Part shown: positions 40,430-54,714 of the stretch, in pieces
Layout: each line of letters starts with the position of its first letter
How positions within the stretch are numbered: the first letter of the stretch is position 1
Source of the DNA: Gammaproteobacteria bacterium Ga0077536
GTDB lineage: Bacteria; Pseudomonadota; Gammaproteobacteria; Ga0077536
Assembly (NCBI GenBank): GCA_001464935.1
Contig: LNEL01000054.1
Location: 85,407-149,406 of the forward strand
DNA: 64,000 nt
Direction: 5' to 3'
Notes under the pieces: model-generated
Databases searched by the model: none
What the model was told of the DNA's origin: nothing
What the model saw: only the letters and a program-made list of their open reading frames with translations
Position numbers and translations under genes: made by a program

Positions 40430-41264
40430 ATGAAGACGGTTTTTTCGGTAGAGGACCTGCGCGCGCAGATTGCGGCGTGGCGACGGGACGGCAAGACGGT
40501 GGCGTTCGTGCCGACGATGGGCAATCTGCACGAGGGGCACATCTCGCTGCTGAAGACGGCCCGCACGCGCGCCGATCACACGGTGGTCAGCATTTTCGTC
40601 AATCCGATCCAGTACGCTCGAGGCCGACCAGCAGAAGCTGTCCGCCGCCGGACTCGACCTGCTGTTCGCGCCGAACCTCGATCAGCTCTATCCGGGCGGC
40701 ATCGAGGAGGACACCCGCGTCACGGTGCCGGGACTCTCGACCATCCTCTGCGGCCAGTACCGGCCCGGCCATTTCTCGGGTGTCGCGACCGTGGTCACCA
40801 AGCTCTTCATCAACGTACAGCCTGACGTCGCGCTGTTCGGCGAAAAGGATTACCAGCAGGTGCTCGTGATCAAGCGCATGGTGCACGATCTGCTGATGCC
40901 GACGGAGGTCGTTGGCCTGCCGATCGTGCGCGAGGCGGACGGGCTGGCGATGAGTTCGCGCAACGGTTACCTGAACGCGGAGGAGCGCGGCCGCGCGCCG
41001 CTGATCCACCGTCTGCTGCAGCAGGCGGCGGACAAGCTGCGCGCGCAGGGCAGCTCGTTGATTGCGATCGAAACGGCGGCCATGGCGGAACTCGCCGCAG
41101 CCGGCTTCCGGCCCGAATACTTCAGCATCAGGCGCGCGGTCGACCTCGAGGCGCCGAAAGCCGGCGATTCGAGCCTGCAGATCCTCGCCGCCGCCTGGCT
41201 CGGCGCGGCGCGCCTGATCGACAACGTGCGCGTCGAGATGCCGGCGCCGTTGCGCGCGCCATGA
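40430..41264 (+). pseudogene. panC: Pantothenate synthetase panC, frameshifted by a deletion
   Basis: Two overlapping frames together make a PanC, which joins pantoate and beta-alanine. The first begins [17 protein letters not shown] and has [15 protein letters not shown] and SIFVNPIQ. At 40613/40614 the frame jumps: after CAG T the sequence continues ACG CTC GAG GCC GAC, giving [13 protein letters not shown] in another frame. Relative to the family, the conserved F-G-P-x-E-D-x-x-x-Y-P-R block is missing, about 35 bases. The second frame continues through [24 protein letters not shown] and MSSRNGYL to the stop overlapping the next gene. It is a recent loss or an assembly error; the rest is well conserved. 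Confidence 0.85.
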
Positions 41265-42007
41265 GCGCCGCCGGCGCGGCCGTCGTCGTCATCGGCAACG
41301 AGATTCTGTCGGGCCGCACGCGCGACGCCAATGTGCAGACGATCGGTGCGGCGCTGGCCGGCATCGGCATTCGCCTGCGCGAAGTGCGGGTGGTCGAGGA
41401 TCGCCCGCCGGCGATCGTGGACGCCGTCAATGCGCTGCGTGCCGGGTACGACTGGGTCTTCACCACCGGCGGCATCGGTCCCACCCACGATGACATCACG
41501 ACCGACTGTGTCGGCGCTGCCTTCGGCCTCGAAGTGCGCCACGATCCGGTGGCCGTCGACCTGCTGACCCGCTACTACGGCGCGGCCGAGGCCACCGACA
41601 CACGGCTGCGCATGGCGCGAGTGCCGGTGGGGGCGACGCTGATCGACAATCCGGTCAGCGCTGCACCGGGCTTCCGGGTCGAGAACGTGATCGTGCTGCC
41701 GGGCGTGCCGCGGATCCTGCAGGCGATGCTGCCCGGCGTGCTGGCCACGCTGCCCGGGGGGCCGCCGATCGTCAGCCACACCCTGACCGCCTGGGTGCGT
41801 GAGAGCGACGTCGCCGTCGACCTCGCCGCCGTGCAGGCGCGCTACCCGGCGCTGGACCTCGGCAGCTATCCGTTTGCCCGCGACGGCCGCTTCGGCACGT
41901 CGCTGGTCGTGCGGGGCAATCAGTCCGCAGCGGTCGCTGCGGCTGCCGCGGAGGTCGCGGACTTCCTGGCGCGGCGCGGCGTCGAGTTCAGTGCGGACGG
42001 GCCCTGA
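41261..42007 (+). CDS. CinA-type MoCF/molybdopterin-binding domain protein
   Basis: A 248-residue protein with the MoaB/Mog-like (MoCF) domain of the CinA N-terminus. VVVIGNEILSGRTRDANVQ, VFTTGGIGPTHDDITTD and ENVIVLPGVPRILQAML are diagnostic. The C-terminal nicotinamide-nucleotide amidase domain of full CinA is absent. The exact reaction is unknown; relatives include NMN-linked or ADP-ribose pyrophosphatase activities. Its ATG overlaps the panC stop by four bases. Confidence 0.88.
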   Translation: MSAAGAAVVVIGNEILSGRTRDANVQTIGAALAGIGIRLREVRVVEDRPPAIVDAVNALRAGYDWVFTTGGIGPTHDDITTDCVGAAFGLEVRHDPVAVDLLTRYYGAAEATDTRLRMARVPVGATLIDNPVSAAPGFRVENVIVLPGVPRILQAMLPGVLATLPGGPPIVSHTLTAWVRESDVAVDLAAVQARYPALDLGSYPFARDGRFGTSLVVRGNQSAAVAAAAAEVADFLARRGVEFSADGP

Positions 42008-42104
42008 GCCCACGGCCCGTTGCAGCGCTTCCCGCCATGACCCAATTGTTTGAATGGACAAGCGTTTGGTGTAGCTTAAGCCCCCCGTCCCGCCTGACCT
42101 ATCG

Positions 42105-43448
42105 ATGACCAGACGCGTATTCATCAAGACCTTCGGCTGCCAGATGAACGAGTACGACTCGCAGAAGATGGTCGAACTGCTCGGCGCCTCGCACGGCTTC
42201 GAGCCGGCCGCGAGCGCGGAAGAGGCCGATCTGCTGCTGCTCAACACCTGCTCGGTCCGCGAAAAGGCCCAGGAGAAGCTGTTTTCCGAGCTCGGCCGCT
42301 GGAAGGCGCTGAAGGATGCGCGGCGCGGCGTCGTGATTGGCGTCGGCGGCTGCGTCGCGAGCCAGGAGGGAGAGCGCATCTTCACCCGCGCGCCATACGT
42401 CGACCTCGTGTTCGGACCGCAGACCCTGCATCGCCTGCCCGCCCTGTACGACGCCGCGGTCGACAGCCGGCGCCAGGTCGTGGACATCAGTTTTCCGGAG
42501 ATCGAGAAGTTCGATCGCCTGCCAGAACCGCGGGCCGATGGCCCGACGGCGTTCGTGTCGATCATGGAAGGCTGCAGCAAGTACTGCACTTTCTGTGTCG
42601 TGCCGTACACGCGTGGCGAAGAATTCAGCCGCCCGTTCGATGACGTCATCGCCGAAATCGACGCGCTCGCCGCCCAGGGCGTGCGCGAGGTGACGTTGCT
42701 GGGGCAGAACGTGAATGCCTACCGTGGCCGCATGCACGACGGCCAGATCTGCGACCTCGCGGCGCTGGTGCGCTTCGTTGCCGCCATCGAGGGCATCGAG
42801 CGCATCCGCTATACGACGTCCCATCCGGTCGAATTCACCGACCGCCTGATTGCCGCCTATGCCGAGGTGCCCGCGCTCGTGAGTCACGTGCACCTGCCGG
42901 TGCAGAGCGGATCCGATCGCATCCTCGCCCAGATGAAACGCGGCCATACGGTGCTCGAGTACCTGTCGAAGATTCGGCGCCTGCGCGCAGCGCGGCCGGA
43001 CGTGTCGATTTCATCCGACTTCATCGTCGGTTTCCCGGGCGAGACGCACGCCGATTTCGAGGCCACGATGAAGCTCGTCGACCAGGTCGATTTCGATCAT
43101 TCCTTCAGTTTCATCTACAGCCCGCGGCCCGGCACGCCCGCGGCGGGGCTGCCGGACGACGTGACGCCCGAGGAGAAGAAACATCGCCTGGCGATCCTGC
43201 AGCGTCGCCTCGAAGAACTCGCGCACGAGAAGAGCCGCCGGATGGTCGGCTCGGTGCAGCGCGTGCTGGTGACGGGCGTCTCGCGCAAGGACGCGGACGA
43301 AATCTGCGGGCGCACCGACAATAATCGCGTCGTCAATTTCGCCGGCGATCCGGCGCTGGTCGGCCGCTTCGTCGAGGTCAGAATCACTGCAGCATTGCCG
43401 AATTCCCTGCGTGGCGAGTGCGTCGCCGCCCTCGAAATCGCCGGCTGA
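42105..43448 (+). CDS. miaB: tRNA methylthiotransferase MiaB
   Basis: A 447-residue radical-SAM enzyme adding a methylthio group to i6A37 of tRNAs. The N-terminal UPF0004 domain has cluster Cys residues in [23 protein letters not shown] and GGCVASQEG. The radical-SAM motif is CSKYCTFC (CxxxCxxC). The TRAM domain closes the protein. It is the first gene of miaB-phoH-ybeY-corC-lnt. A weak TTGAAT (42050-42055) may be a -35 box, but the -10 is poor. Confidence 0.97.
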   Translation: MTRRVFIKTFGCQMNEYDSQKMVELLGASHGFEPAASAEEADLLLLNTCSVREKAQEKLFSELGRWKALKDARRGVVIGVGGCVASQEGERIFTRAPYVDLVFGPQTLHRLPALYDAAVDSRRQVVDISFPEIEKFDRLPEPRADGPTAFVSIMEGCSKYCTFCVVPYTRGEEFSRPFDDVIAEIDALAAQGVREVTLLGQNVNAYRGRMHDGQICDLAALVRFVAAIEGIERIRYTTSHPVEFTDRLIAAYAEVPALVSHVHLPVQSGSDRILAQMKRGHTVLEYLSKIRRLRAARPDVSISSDFIVGFPGETHADFEATMKLVDQVDFDHSFSFIYSPRPGTPAAGLPDDVTPEEKKHRLAILQRRLEELAHEKSRRMVGSVQRVLVTGVSRKDADEICGRTDNNRVVNFAGDPALVGRFVEVRITAALPNSLRGECVAALEIAG

Positions 43449-44425
43449 TGACCACTGCCAACACCGCCGTCGAGCTGACGCTCGAACCGGTCGACAACGA
43501 GCGCCTCGCGAATCTCTGCGGTCAGTTCGATGAACACCTGCGCCTGATCGAGCGTCGGCTCGGCGTCGAGATCAGCAATCGCGGCGCCGTGTTCAACATC
43601 AACGGGAATGCCGGGGCGCAGGACACGGCGGTCCAGATCCTGCGCGACCTCTACGACGCGACCGGGCACAAGTTTCTCGCGCCCGCAGACGTGCATCTGC
43701 GCCTCCAGGAATCCGTGGCCGCGCTGGCGCCGCTCGGCGCACCGGCGGACGACGAAGACGTCGTCATCCACACGCGGCGCTCGATCATCAAGGCGCGCGG
43801 CGCGAACCAGAAAATGTACCTGCGCAACATCGAACGCTGCGACATCAGTTTCGGTGTGGGCCCCGCCGGTACCGGCAAGACTTACCTGGCGGTGGCGGCC
43901 GCGGTGTCCGCGCTGGAGCGCGATCGCGTGCGCCGTCTGTGTCTCGTGCGGCCCGCCGTCGAAGCCGGCGAACGGCTGGGCTTCCTGCCCGGCGACATGG
44001 CGCAGAAGATCGACCCGTACCTGCGCCCGCTGTACGACGCCCTGTACGAGATGCTCGGCTTCGAGCGCGTCGCGAAGCTCATCGAGCGCAACGTAATCGA
44101 GGTCGCGCCGCTCGCGTTCATGCGCGGGCGCACGCTGAATGACGCCTTCATCATTCTCGACGAGGCACAGAACACGACGATCGAGCAGATGAAGATGTTC
44201 CTCACGCGCATCGGTTTCGGCGCGAAGGCCGTGATTACCGGCGACGTCACCCAGATCGACCTGCCGCGTGGCCGCGAGTCCGGCCTCAAGCATGCGGTCG
44301 AGGTCGTACGTCAGATCGATGGCATCAGCTTCACCTTCTTTCGGTCACAGGATGTCGTGCGGCATGCGCTGGTCGGGCGCATTCTGGACGCCTACGAGGA
44401 ATATGAAGGCCGCGAGAGCACCTGA
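43448..44425 (+). CDS. ybeZ: PhoH-like ATPase (YbeZ)
   Basis: A 325-residue PhoH-family ATPase, thought to work with YbeY in RNA or ribosome metabolism. It has Walker A GPAGTGKTYLA, Walker B AFIILDEAQNTT and the TGDVTQIDLP segment. The N-terminal KH-like portion includes RLGVEISNRGAVFNI. ATG 43448 overlaps the miaB stop by one base. Confidence 0.95.
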   Translation: MTTANTAVELTLEPVDNERLANLCGQFDEHLRLIERRLGVEISNRGAVFNINGNAGAQDTAVQILRDLYDATGHKFLAPADVHLRLQESVAALAPLGAPADDEDVVIHTRRSIIKARGANQKMYLRNIERCDISFGVGPAGTGKTYLAVAAAVSALERDRVRRLCLVRPAVEAGERLGFLPGDMAQKIDPYLRPLYDALYEMLGFERVAKLIERNVIEVAPLAFMRGRTLNDAFIILDEAQNTTIEQMKMFLTRIGFGAKAVITGDVTQIDLPRGRESGLKHAVEVVRQIDGISFTFFRSQDVVRHALVGRILDAYEEYEGREST

Positions 44426-44897
44426 GCGTGGCGCGCCCCGCCGGGTCGACGTCGACATCCAGCGTGCCAGCAAGGCTCGTGGCCTGCCGACGAACGCGCA
44501 GATGCGGCGCTGGCTCGCGCATGCAATCGGCCGCTTCCGGTCCGAGGCCAGCCTCACCGTGCGCATCGTCGATGCGGTCGAAGGGGCCGAGTTGAACGCG
44601 CGCTGGCGCGGCCGCCAGGGCCCGACGAACGTGCTGTCGTTTCCGGTGTCCGGTCTCGAGGCCGTGGCCCCCGGGCTGCTCGGCGACATCGTGCTGTGCG
44701 AACCGGTGCTGAAGGCCGAGGCCGCGGCCCAGCGCAAGACCATCGCCGCCCACTGCGCGCACCTGCTCGTGCACGGCGCACTGCACCTGCTCGGTTACGA
44801 TCATGAACGACCGCGGCCGGCGCGCGTGATGGAAGGCCTCGAAACCGAACTGCTCGCCGAATTCGATTTTCCCGACCCTTACGCGGAGCGCGACTGA
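44403..44897 (+). CDS. ybeY: Endoribonuclease YbeY
   Basis: A 164-residue zinc endoribonuclease acting in 16S rRNA maturation and ribosome quality control. The metal motif HGALHLLGYDHE (His-x3-His-x5-His) is intact, and NVLSFPV is the second hallmark. ATG 44403 lies inside the end of ybeZ, a 23-base overlap consistent with coupled translation. Confidence 0.95.
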   Translation: MKAARAPERGAPRRVDVDIQRASKARGLPTNAQMRRWLAHAIGRFRSEASLTVRIVDAVEGAELNARWRGRQGPTNVLSFPVSGLEAVAPGLLGDIVLCEPVLKAEAAAQRKTIAAHCAHLLVHGALHLLGYDHERPRPARVMEGLETELLAEFDFPDPYAERD

Positions 44898-44901
44898 CCC
44901 C

Positions 44902-45786
44902 ATGACCGACGAACCCCACCCTTCTGCGAAGCGTCCCTGGCTGAATCGCCTGATTGATCCGTTGCGCACGCGGCTCGCCGCCGTGCTGCACCCCGGGGCA
45001 CGCAACCGGCAGGATCTGATCCGTTACGTGCATGACGCCGAGAGCCGCCACCTGATCGACGGCGACACGGCGGCGATGATGGAGGGGGCGGTGCTGGTGT
45101 CCGAGAGCAAAGTGCTCGACATCATGGTGCCGCGCTCTGAGATGGCCTTCATCGAAGCCGACGCGACCCCCGCTGAATTCCTGCCGGCCGTCATCGAATC
45201 CGCCCATTCGCGCTTTCCGGTCCTCGATGCGAAACACGAGAAAGTGCTCGGCATCCTGCTCGCCAAGGACCTGCTGCCGCTCGCCGCGGCGCCCGCCCAG
45301 CCATTCAACATCAGGGACATGCTGCGTCCGGCGGTGTTCGTGCCGGAGAGCAAGCGGCTCAACATCCTGTTGCGAGAGTTCAGGCAGAGCCGCAATCACC
45401 TCGCCATCGTCATCGACGAGTACGGCGGCATTGCGGGGCTCGTCAGCATCGAAGACGTGATCGAACAGATCGTCGGCGAGATCGACGACGAATACGATGT
45501 CGACGACGAGGAATTCGTGCGCGTGCATCGCGCGAACCGCTACACCGTCAAAGGGCGCACGCCGATCGAGTCCTTCAACGAATACTTCAAGGCCCGCTTT
45601 TCCGACCAGGACTACGACACGATCGGCGGCCTGGTCGTTCACGAGTTCGGCCGGCTGCCGGAGCGCGGCGACGAGATCGAATTCGGTGGCTTCCATTTCA
45701 AGGTGCTGCGGGCCGATCCGAGACGCGTGAACCTGCTGCGCGTGATGCGCGGGGGGGACGCGCGCATGGCAGGCGACGACGGCTGA
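44902..45786 (+). CDS. corC: CorC-type CBS-domain protein
   Basis: A 294-residue cytoplasmic protein with tandem CBS domains (about residues 70-190) and a C-terminal CorC_HlyC domain (about 205-285). Motifs include VLDIMVPRSEM, HSRFPVLD, VIDEYGGIAGLVSIEDVIEQIVGEI (in part DEYGGIAGLVSIED) and VKGRTPIESFNEYF. CorC is associated with magnesium/cobalt efflux; here it lies four bases after ybeY and before lnt. Confidence 0.95.
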   Translation: MTDEPHPSAKRPWLNRLIDPLRTRLAAVLHPGARNRQDLIRYVHDAESRHLIDGDTAAMMEGAVLVSESKVLDIMVPRSEMAFIEADATPAEFLPAVIESAHSRFPVLDAKHEKVLGILLAKDLLPLAAAPAQPFNIRDMLRPAVFVPESKRLNILLREFRQSRNHLAIVIDEYGGIAGLVSIEDVIEQIVGEIDDEYDVDDEEFVRVHRANRYTVKGRTPIESFNEYFKARFSDQDYDTIGGLVVHEFGRLPERGDEIEFGGFHFKVLRADPRRVNLLRVMRGGDARMAGDDG

Positions 45787-45817
45787 GTGTCGTCCCGCCA
45801 ACAGTCCTCATGATCCG

Positions 45818-47308
45818 ATGCTCCGCGCGCTGACTGCCCTGCTGGCCGGCCTTGCCTTGCCGTTGGCCTTCGCGCCTTACGGCTGGTGGCCCTGTGCGAT
45901 CCTGGCGCTGGCCGCATTGTTCTGGACCTGGCGCGTCACCACGCCCAGAGCCGCGCTGTGGCGAGGCTTCCTGTTCGGCATCGGTGCCTTCGGCCATGGC
46001 GTCACGTGGATCCAGGTCTCGATACACAAGTTCGGACTGCCGCTCTACAGCTTCTCCGTCTCGATGACGGTGCTGTTCGTCCTCATCATGTCGAGTTATC
46101 CCGCCGCTGCGGGGTGGCTCGCCCGCCGCCTGCCCGGGCCCGGTGAAACCTGGCGGATGCTCGCGGTCGCGCCAGCCTGCTGGGTCTTGATGGAGGCGCT
46201 GCGCGGCGTGCTGTTCTCAGGCTTTCCGTGGCTCGTCGTCGGCTACGGGCAGGTGTCGTCGTGGTTCGCGGGCTACACCCCACTCGCCGGCGCCTATGGC
46301 ACGAGCCTGGCCGTTGCCGTCTGCGCCGGCGCCTGCGCGCAGATCGCGGCCGCGCTGCGTGCAGGCGCCGCGCCGCGCCGCCCGCTGCGGGCGGCGGCCG
46401 TCCTGGCCTTGGCGCTGCCGGCCGCAGGGCTGCTGCTCGCGCGCGTCGAATGGACACGTTCGCTCGGCGAACCGCTGACCGCCGCGCTGGTGCAGGGCGC
46501 CGTTCCGCAGGCGATCAAATGGCAACCTGAGTATCGCGGGCCAACGCTCGAGCTTTACTCGCAACTGTCGGCACCGCACTGGGGCAAGCGCGTGGTGATC
46601 TGGCCGGAGACCGCGCTGCCGGCGTTTCCGGGTGACATTGCCGACTTCCTGCGCGAGACGGGCGCGCGCGCGAGGGAGGCGGGCACGGCGTTTCTCGTCG
46701 GCATGCCGACCGGCGACCCGCGCGGCCGCTATTTCAACAGCCTGGTGATGCTCGGCGTGGCCGAAGGGCGCTACGACAAACACCATCTCGTGCCCTATGG
46801 CGAGTACCTGCCGATGGACGCCCTGCTGCGGCCAGTGCTCAATTTCCTGTCGATTCCAATGTCGAGTTTCAGCGCAGGCGACGAGTACCAGCCGCCGCTG
46901 ACGGCCGGACGCCTGAAGTTCGGCGTGTCGATCTGTTACGAGGACGCCTACGGCAGCGAAGTCAGGAAGCCGCTGCCCGACGCCAATGTGCTCGTGAATG
47001 TCAGCGACGACGCCTGGTTCGGCGACAGTCTTGCACCCCACCAGCATCTCGAGATTGCGCAGGTCAGGGCGCTCGAAGCCGGCAGGCCGATGTTGCGTGC
47101 AACGAACACGGGCATCTCGGCGATCATCGACCATCAGGGTCGCGTGCTCGAACGTTCGCCGCAGTTCGAACCCTTTGTGCTGACGGGCAGCGCCGACCCG
47201 CGTACAGGCGCGACGCCGTTTGTGCGCTTCGGCAACTGGCCGGTTCTCCTGCTGTGTCTGGGGCTGCTCGGCATCGCCTGGCGCGCGCGCCACGGGCAGG
47301 CAACCTGA
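45818..47308 (+). CDS. lnt: Apolipoprotein N-acyltransferase Lnt
   Basis: A 496-residue inner-membrane enzyme that adds the third acyl chain to lipoproteins. Six to seven N-terminal helices precede a nitrilase-like periplasmic domain. The catalytic triad is visible: Glu in VIWPETALPAF, Lys in RYDKHHLVPYGEY and Cys in VSICYEDAYG. Last gene of the miaB operon. It would process the NosL, cytochrome and OmpA-like lipoproteins seen elsewhere in the window. Confidence 0.97.
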   Translation: MLRALTALLAGLALPLAFAPYGWWPCAILALAALFWTWRVTTPRAALWRGFLFGIGAFGHGVTWIQVSIHKFGLPLYSFSVSMTVLFVLIMSSYPAAAGWLARRLPGPGETWRMLAVAPACWVLMEALRGVLFSGFPWLVVGYGQVSSWFAGYTPLAGAYGTSLAVAVCAGACAQIAAALRAGAAPRRPLRAAAVLALALPAAGLLLARVEWTRSLGEPLTAALVQGAVPQAIKWQPEYRGPTLELYSQLSAPHWGKRVVIWPETALPAFPGDIADFLRETGARAREAGTAFLVGMPTGDPRGRYFNSLVMLGVAEGRYDKHHLVPYGEYLPMDALLRPVLNFLSIPMSSFSAGDEYQPPLTAGRLKFGVSICYEDAYGSEVRKPLPDANVLVNVSDDAWFGDSLAPHQHLEIAQVRALEAGRPMLRATNTGISAIIDHQGRVLERSPQFEPFVLTGSADPRTGATPFVRFGNWPVLLLCLGLLGIAWRARHGQAT

Positions 47309-47430
47309 TCGCACGGCCCGGCGGGGCCGCGCATGGCACGCAGCGCGCCGGCCAGGCTTGCGTGAAGCGTGCGTGTGAGGGCGTTCAGGCCAGTGCGCCG
47401 AACCCGACGCACTGAGAGGGCTGTCGACCT

Positions 47431-47448
47431 GCGCGCCCTGCGGCGCGC
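47431..47448 (-). terminator. GC-rich hairpin downstream of hemE
   Basis: GCGCGCC-CTGC-GGCGCGC is a perfect 7-bp stem with a four-base loop just beyond the hemE stop, in the convergent gap with lnt. It lacks a T-run, so termination is only a suggestion. Confidence 0.4.
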
Positions 47449-47454
47449 GACCGC

Positions 47455-48492
47455 TCAGATGCCGCGATGCACCGCGGCCACGAGTGCCGCGACGTGGTCC
47501 GGATTGATATCGGGCGTGATGCCATGACCGAGATTGAACACGTGTCCCGGCCCGGCGCCGAAAGCGTTCAGGGTGGCCGCGACTTCGCGTTCGATCACGG
47601 GGATCGGGGCGCGCAGGATCGCCGGATCCAGGTTGCCCTGCAGCGCGCAGCGGGAACCGATGCGGCGGCGGGCGTCGGCCAGACTGACCGTCCAGTCGCA
47701 GCCGACGGCGCTGCACCCGGTGTCCGCAATCGCTTCGAGCCAGTGGCCGCCGCCCTTGGTGAAGAGAATCGTCGGCACTTCATCGCCCAGTGCCTCGACG
47801 ATCTGCGCCATGTAGTTCAGTGAGAACGCGCGGTAGGCATCCGCCGCGAGTGCGCCGCCCCAGGTGTCGAACACCATCAGCGCGTCGACACCGGCCGCAC
47901 GCTGTGCCCGCAGGTACTGGATGACGGACTCGGTGACAATGGCGAGCAACCGGTGCAAATCATCGGGCTGTGCATAGACCCATTGCTTGGCGCGCTTGAA
48001 GTCATGGTCGCCGCCGCCGCCTTCGATCATGTAGGTCGCGAGCGTCCACGGGCTGCCGGCAAATCCGATCAGCGGCACGCGGCCGTCGAGTTCGCGCTTG
48101 ATCAGGCGCACCGCGTCCATCACGTAGCGCAGTTCGCCTTCGGGATCCGGCACGCCGAGGCGCGCGATCTGCGCCGGCTCGCGGATCGGCGAGGTGAAGC
48201 GCGGTCCGACGCCTTCATCGAGCGTGAGCCCGAGGCCCATGGCGTCCGGAATCGTCAGGATGTCGGAAAAGAGAATCGCCGCATCGAGCGGAAAACGATC
48301 GAGCGGCTGCAGCGTCACTTCGCAGGCCAGGTCGGGCGTCTTGCACAGGGTCAGGAAATCGCCGGCGCGCTGGCGGGTGGCGCGGTATTCAGGCAGGTAA
48401 CGCCCGGCCTGGCGCATGATCCACAGGGGCGTGCGATCGACCGGCTGGCGATGCAGCGCGCGCAGGAAGCGATCGTTCTTCAGTGCGCTCAT
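47455..48492 (-). CDS. hemE: Uroporphyrinogen decarboxylase HemE
   Basis: A 345-residue haem-pathway enzyme converting uroporphyrinogen III to coproporphyrinogen III. The signatures [16 protein letters not shown] (with its two Arg) and [16 protein letters not shown] are intact. Its ATG overlaps the gltD stop by four bases, and it is the last gene of gltB-gltD-hemE. The same order occurs in Pseudomonas. Confidence 0.97.
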   Translation of the reverse strand: MSALKNDRFLRALHRQPVDRTPLWIMRQAGRYLPEYRATRQRAGDFLTLCKTPDLACEVTLQPLDRFPLDAAILFSDILTIPDAMGLGLTLDEGVGPRFTSPIREPAQIARLGVPDPEGELRYVMDAVRLIKRELDGRVPLIGFAGSPWTLATYMIEGGGGDHDFKRAKQWVYAQPDDLHRLLAIVTESVIQYLRAQRAAGVDALMVFDTWGGALAADAYRAFSLNYMAQIVEALGDEVPTILFTKGGGHWLEAIADTGCSAVGCDWTVSLADARRRIGSRCALQGNLDPAILRAPIPVIEREVAATLNAFGAGPGHVFNLGHGITPDINPDHVAALVAAVHRGI

Positions 48493-49926
48493 GACAGCGG
48501 TGCCGGCAGATCGGTGCTGCCCATCAGGAAGCGATCGATGCCGGCGGCCGCGGAGCGGCCCTCGGCGATCGCCCAGACGATCAGCGACTGGCCGCGCTGC
48601 ATGTCACCGGCAGTGAACACCCCTTCCACCGACGTCATCCAGTTCGAATCGCGCCACACGTTGCCGCGATCGGTCACCTTCACGCCGAACTGGTCGAGCA
48701 CGCCGCGCTCGGCGTGCACGAAGCCCATCGCGAGCAGGGCGAGGTCGCAGGGCAGCTCGCGGGTGCTGTCCGGCACTTCCTCGATGCTCATCCGGCCGTT
48801 GGCCTGTTTCACTTCGACATCGACGATCTCGATGGCGCGGACCGCGCCGTTGCCGTCGTCGATGAAGCGCTTCGTCGACACGCCGTAGACGCGATCGCCG
48901 CCTTCTTCGTGCGCCGAACTCGTGCGATAGATGCGCGGCCATTCCGGCCAGGGGTTGTCGCTTGCGCGCGTCTGCGGCGGACGCGCCATGATTTCGAGCT
49001 GGGCGACATGCTTGGCCTGCTGGCGGTGCGCCGTGCCGAGACAGTCCGCACCGGTGTCGCCGCCGCCGATGATCACGACATGCTTGCCGTCGGCGCGCAG
49101 GTCCTGGTCGTCGGCGACGCGGTCGCCTTCGAGCTTGCGATTGGCGAGGGTCAGGTAATCCATGGCGTAGTGGACGCCCTTGAGGTCGCGGCCAGGCAGC
49201 GGCAGGTCGCGCGGCACCGTGGCACCACCGGCGAGCAGCACGGCGTGGAAGTCGCGCTTGAGATCGGCGATGTCGATGTCGACGCCGACGTTCGCGTTCA
49301 CGCGGAACTCGACGCCTTCATCCTGCAGTTGACGCAGGCGGCGGTCGAGCACGCGCTTCTCCATCTTGAACTCGGGGATGCCATAGCGCAGCAGGCCACC
49401 GATGCGGTCGTCGCGTTCGAACACCGTCACGCGGTGCCCCGCGCGGCGCAGTTGCTGGGCCGCGGCGAGGCCGGCCGGGCCGGAACCGACGACGGCGACG
49501 TGCCGGCCGGTCTCGAACGCCGGCGGCTGCGCTTTGACCCAGCCTTCGTCGAAGGCGCGATCGATGATGGCGAGTTCGACGGCCTTGATCGTCACCGGGT
49601 TGTCGTTGATGCCGAGCACACAGGACCCTTCGCACGGCGCCGGACACAGCGTGCCGGTGAACTCCGGGAAGTTGTTCGTGGCGTGCAGGCGATCGATCGC
49701 ATCCTGCCAGCGGTCGCGGTACACGAGGTCGTTCCAGTCAGGGATCAGATTGCCCAGCGGGCAGCCCTGGTGACAGAACGGGATGCCGCAGTCCATGCAG
49801 CGCGCGGCCTGCTGGTTCAGCGTCGGCGCCGGCAGCGGCGCCATGACCTGCGACCAGTCCTTCAGCCGTTCGCCGACCGGGCGGTAGTGAACCTTCTCGC
49901 GTCCGAATTCCAGAAAGCCGGTGACC

Positions 49927-49934
<8 letters not shown>
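48489..49934 (-). CDS. gltD: Glutamate synthase small subunit GltD
   Basis: A 481-residue NADPH-dependent beta subunit that passes electrons to GltB. N-terminal Cys clusters [17 protein letters not shown] and [13 protein letters not shown] bind Fe-S centres. The FAD site is [17 protein letters not shown] and the NADPH site is [17 protein letters not shown]. Its start overlaps the gltB end by eight bases. Confidence 0.97.
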
Positions 49935-54525
<4,591 letters not shown>

Positions 54526-54589
54526 TGGAGAGCGTCCTGTCGTTATAACCCCTTGGGCAGGGGATGAAAACCGGGCCAAAAGGCTGGCG

Positions 54590-54618
54590 ATTATAGCGTC
54601 AGGGCAGGGGGGTGTCAC
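54590..54618 (-). promoter_or_regulatory. Strong sigma-70 promoter of gltBD-hemE
   Basis: On the minus strand GTGACA (54613-54618, 5/6 to -35 consensus) and a perfect TATAAT (54590-54595) are 17 bp apart. Transcription would start near 54583, giving a leader of about 58 bases before gltB. Confidence 0.75.
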
Positions 54619-54714
54619 CCGCGCCCAACTGTGTCGCTGATGCAGTCGCCGCCGTGTTTCCTCGCGGTGCGCCATGCGCCCCGCCTGGGCGAAAACGGTG
54701 CCGTCAGAGCGTCG

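Noticed and set aside
40600-40640. Programmed ribosomal frameshift in panC
   Set aside because: About 12 conserved residues are missing at the junction, so a simple slip would not restore a normal PanC; there is no slippery heptamer there.
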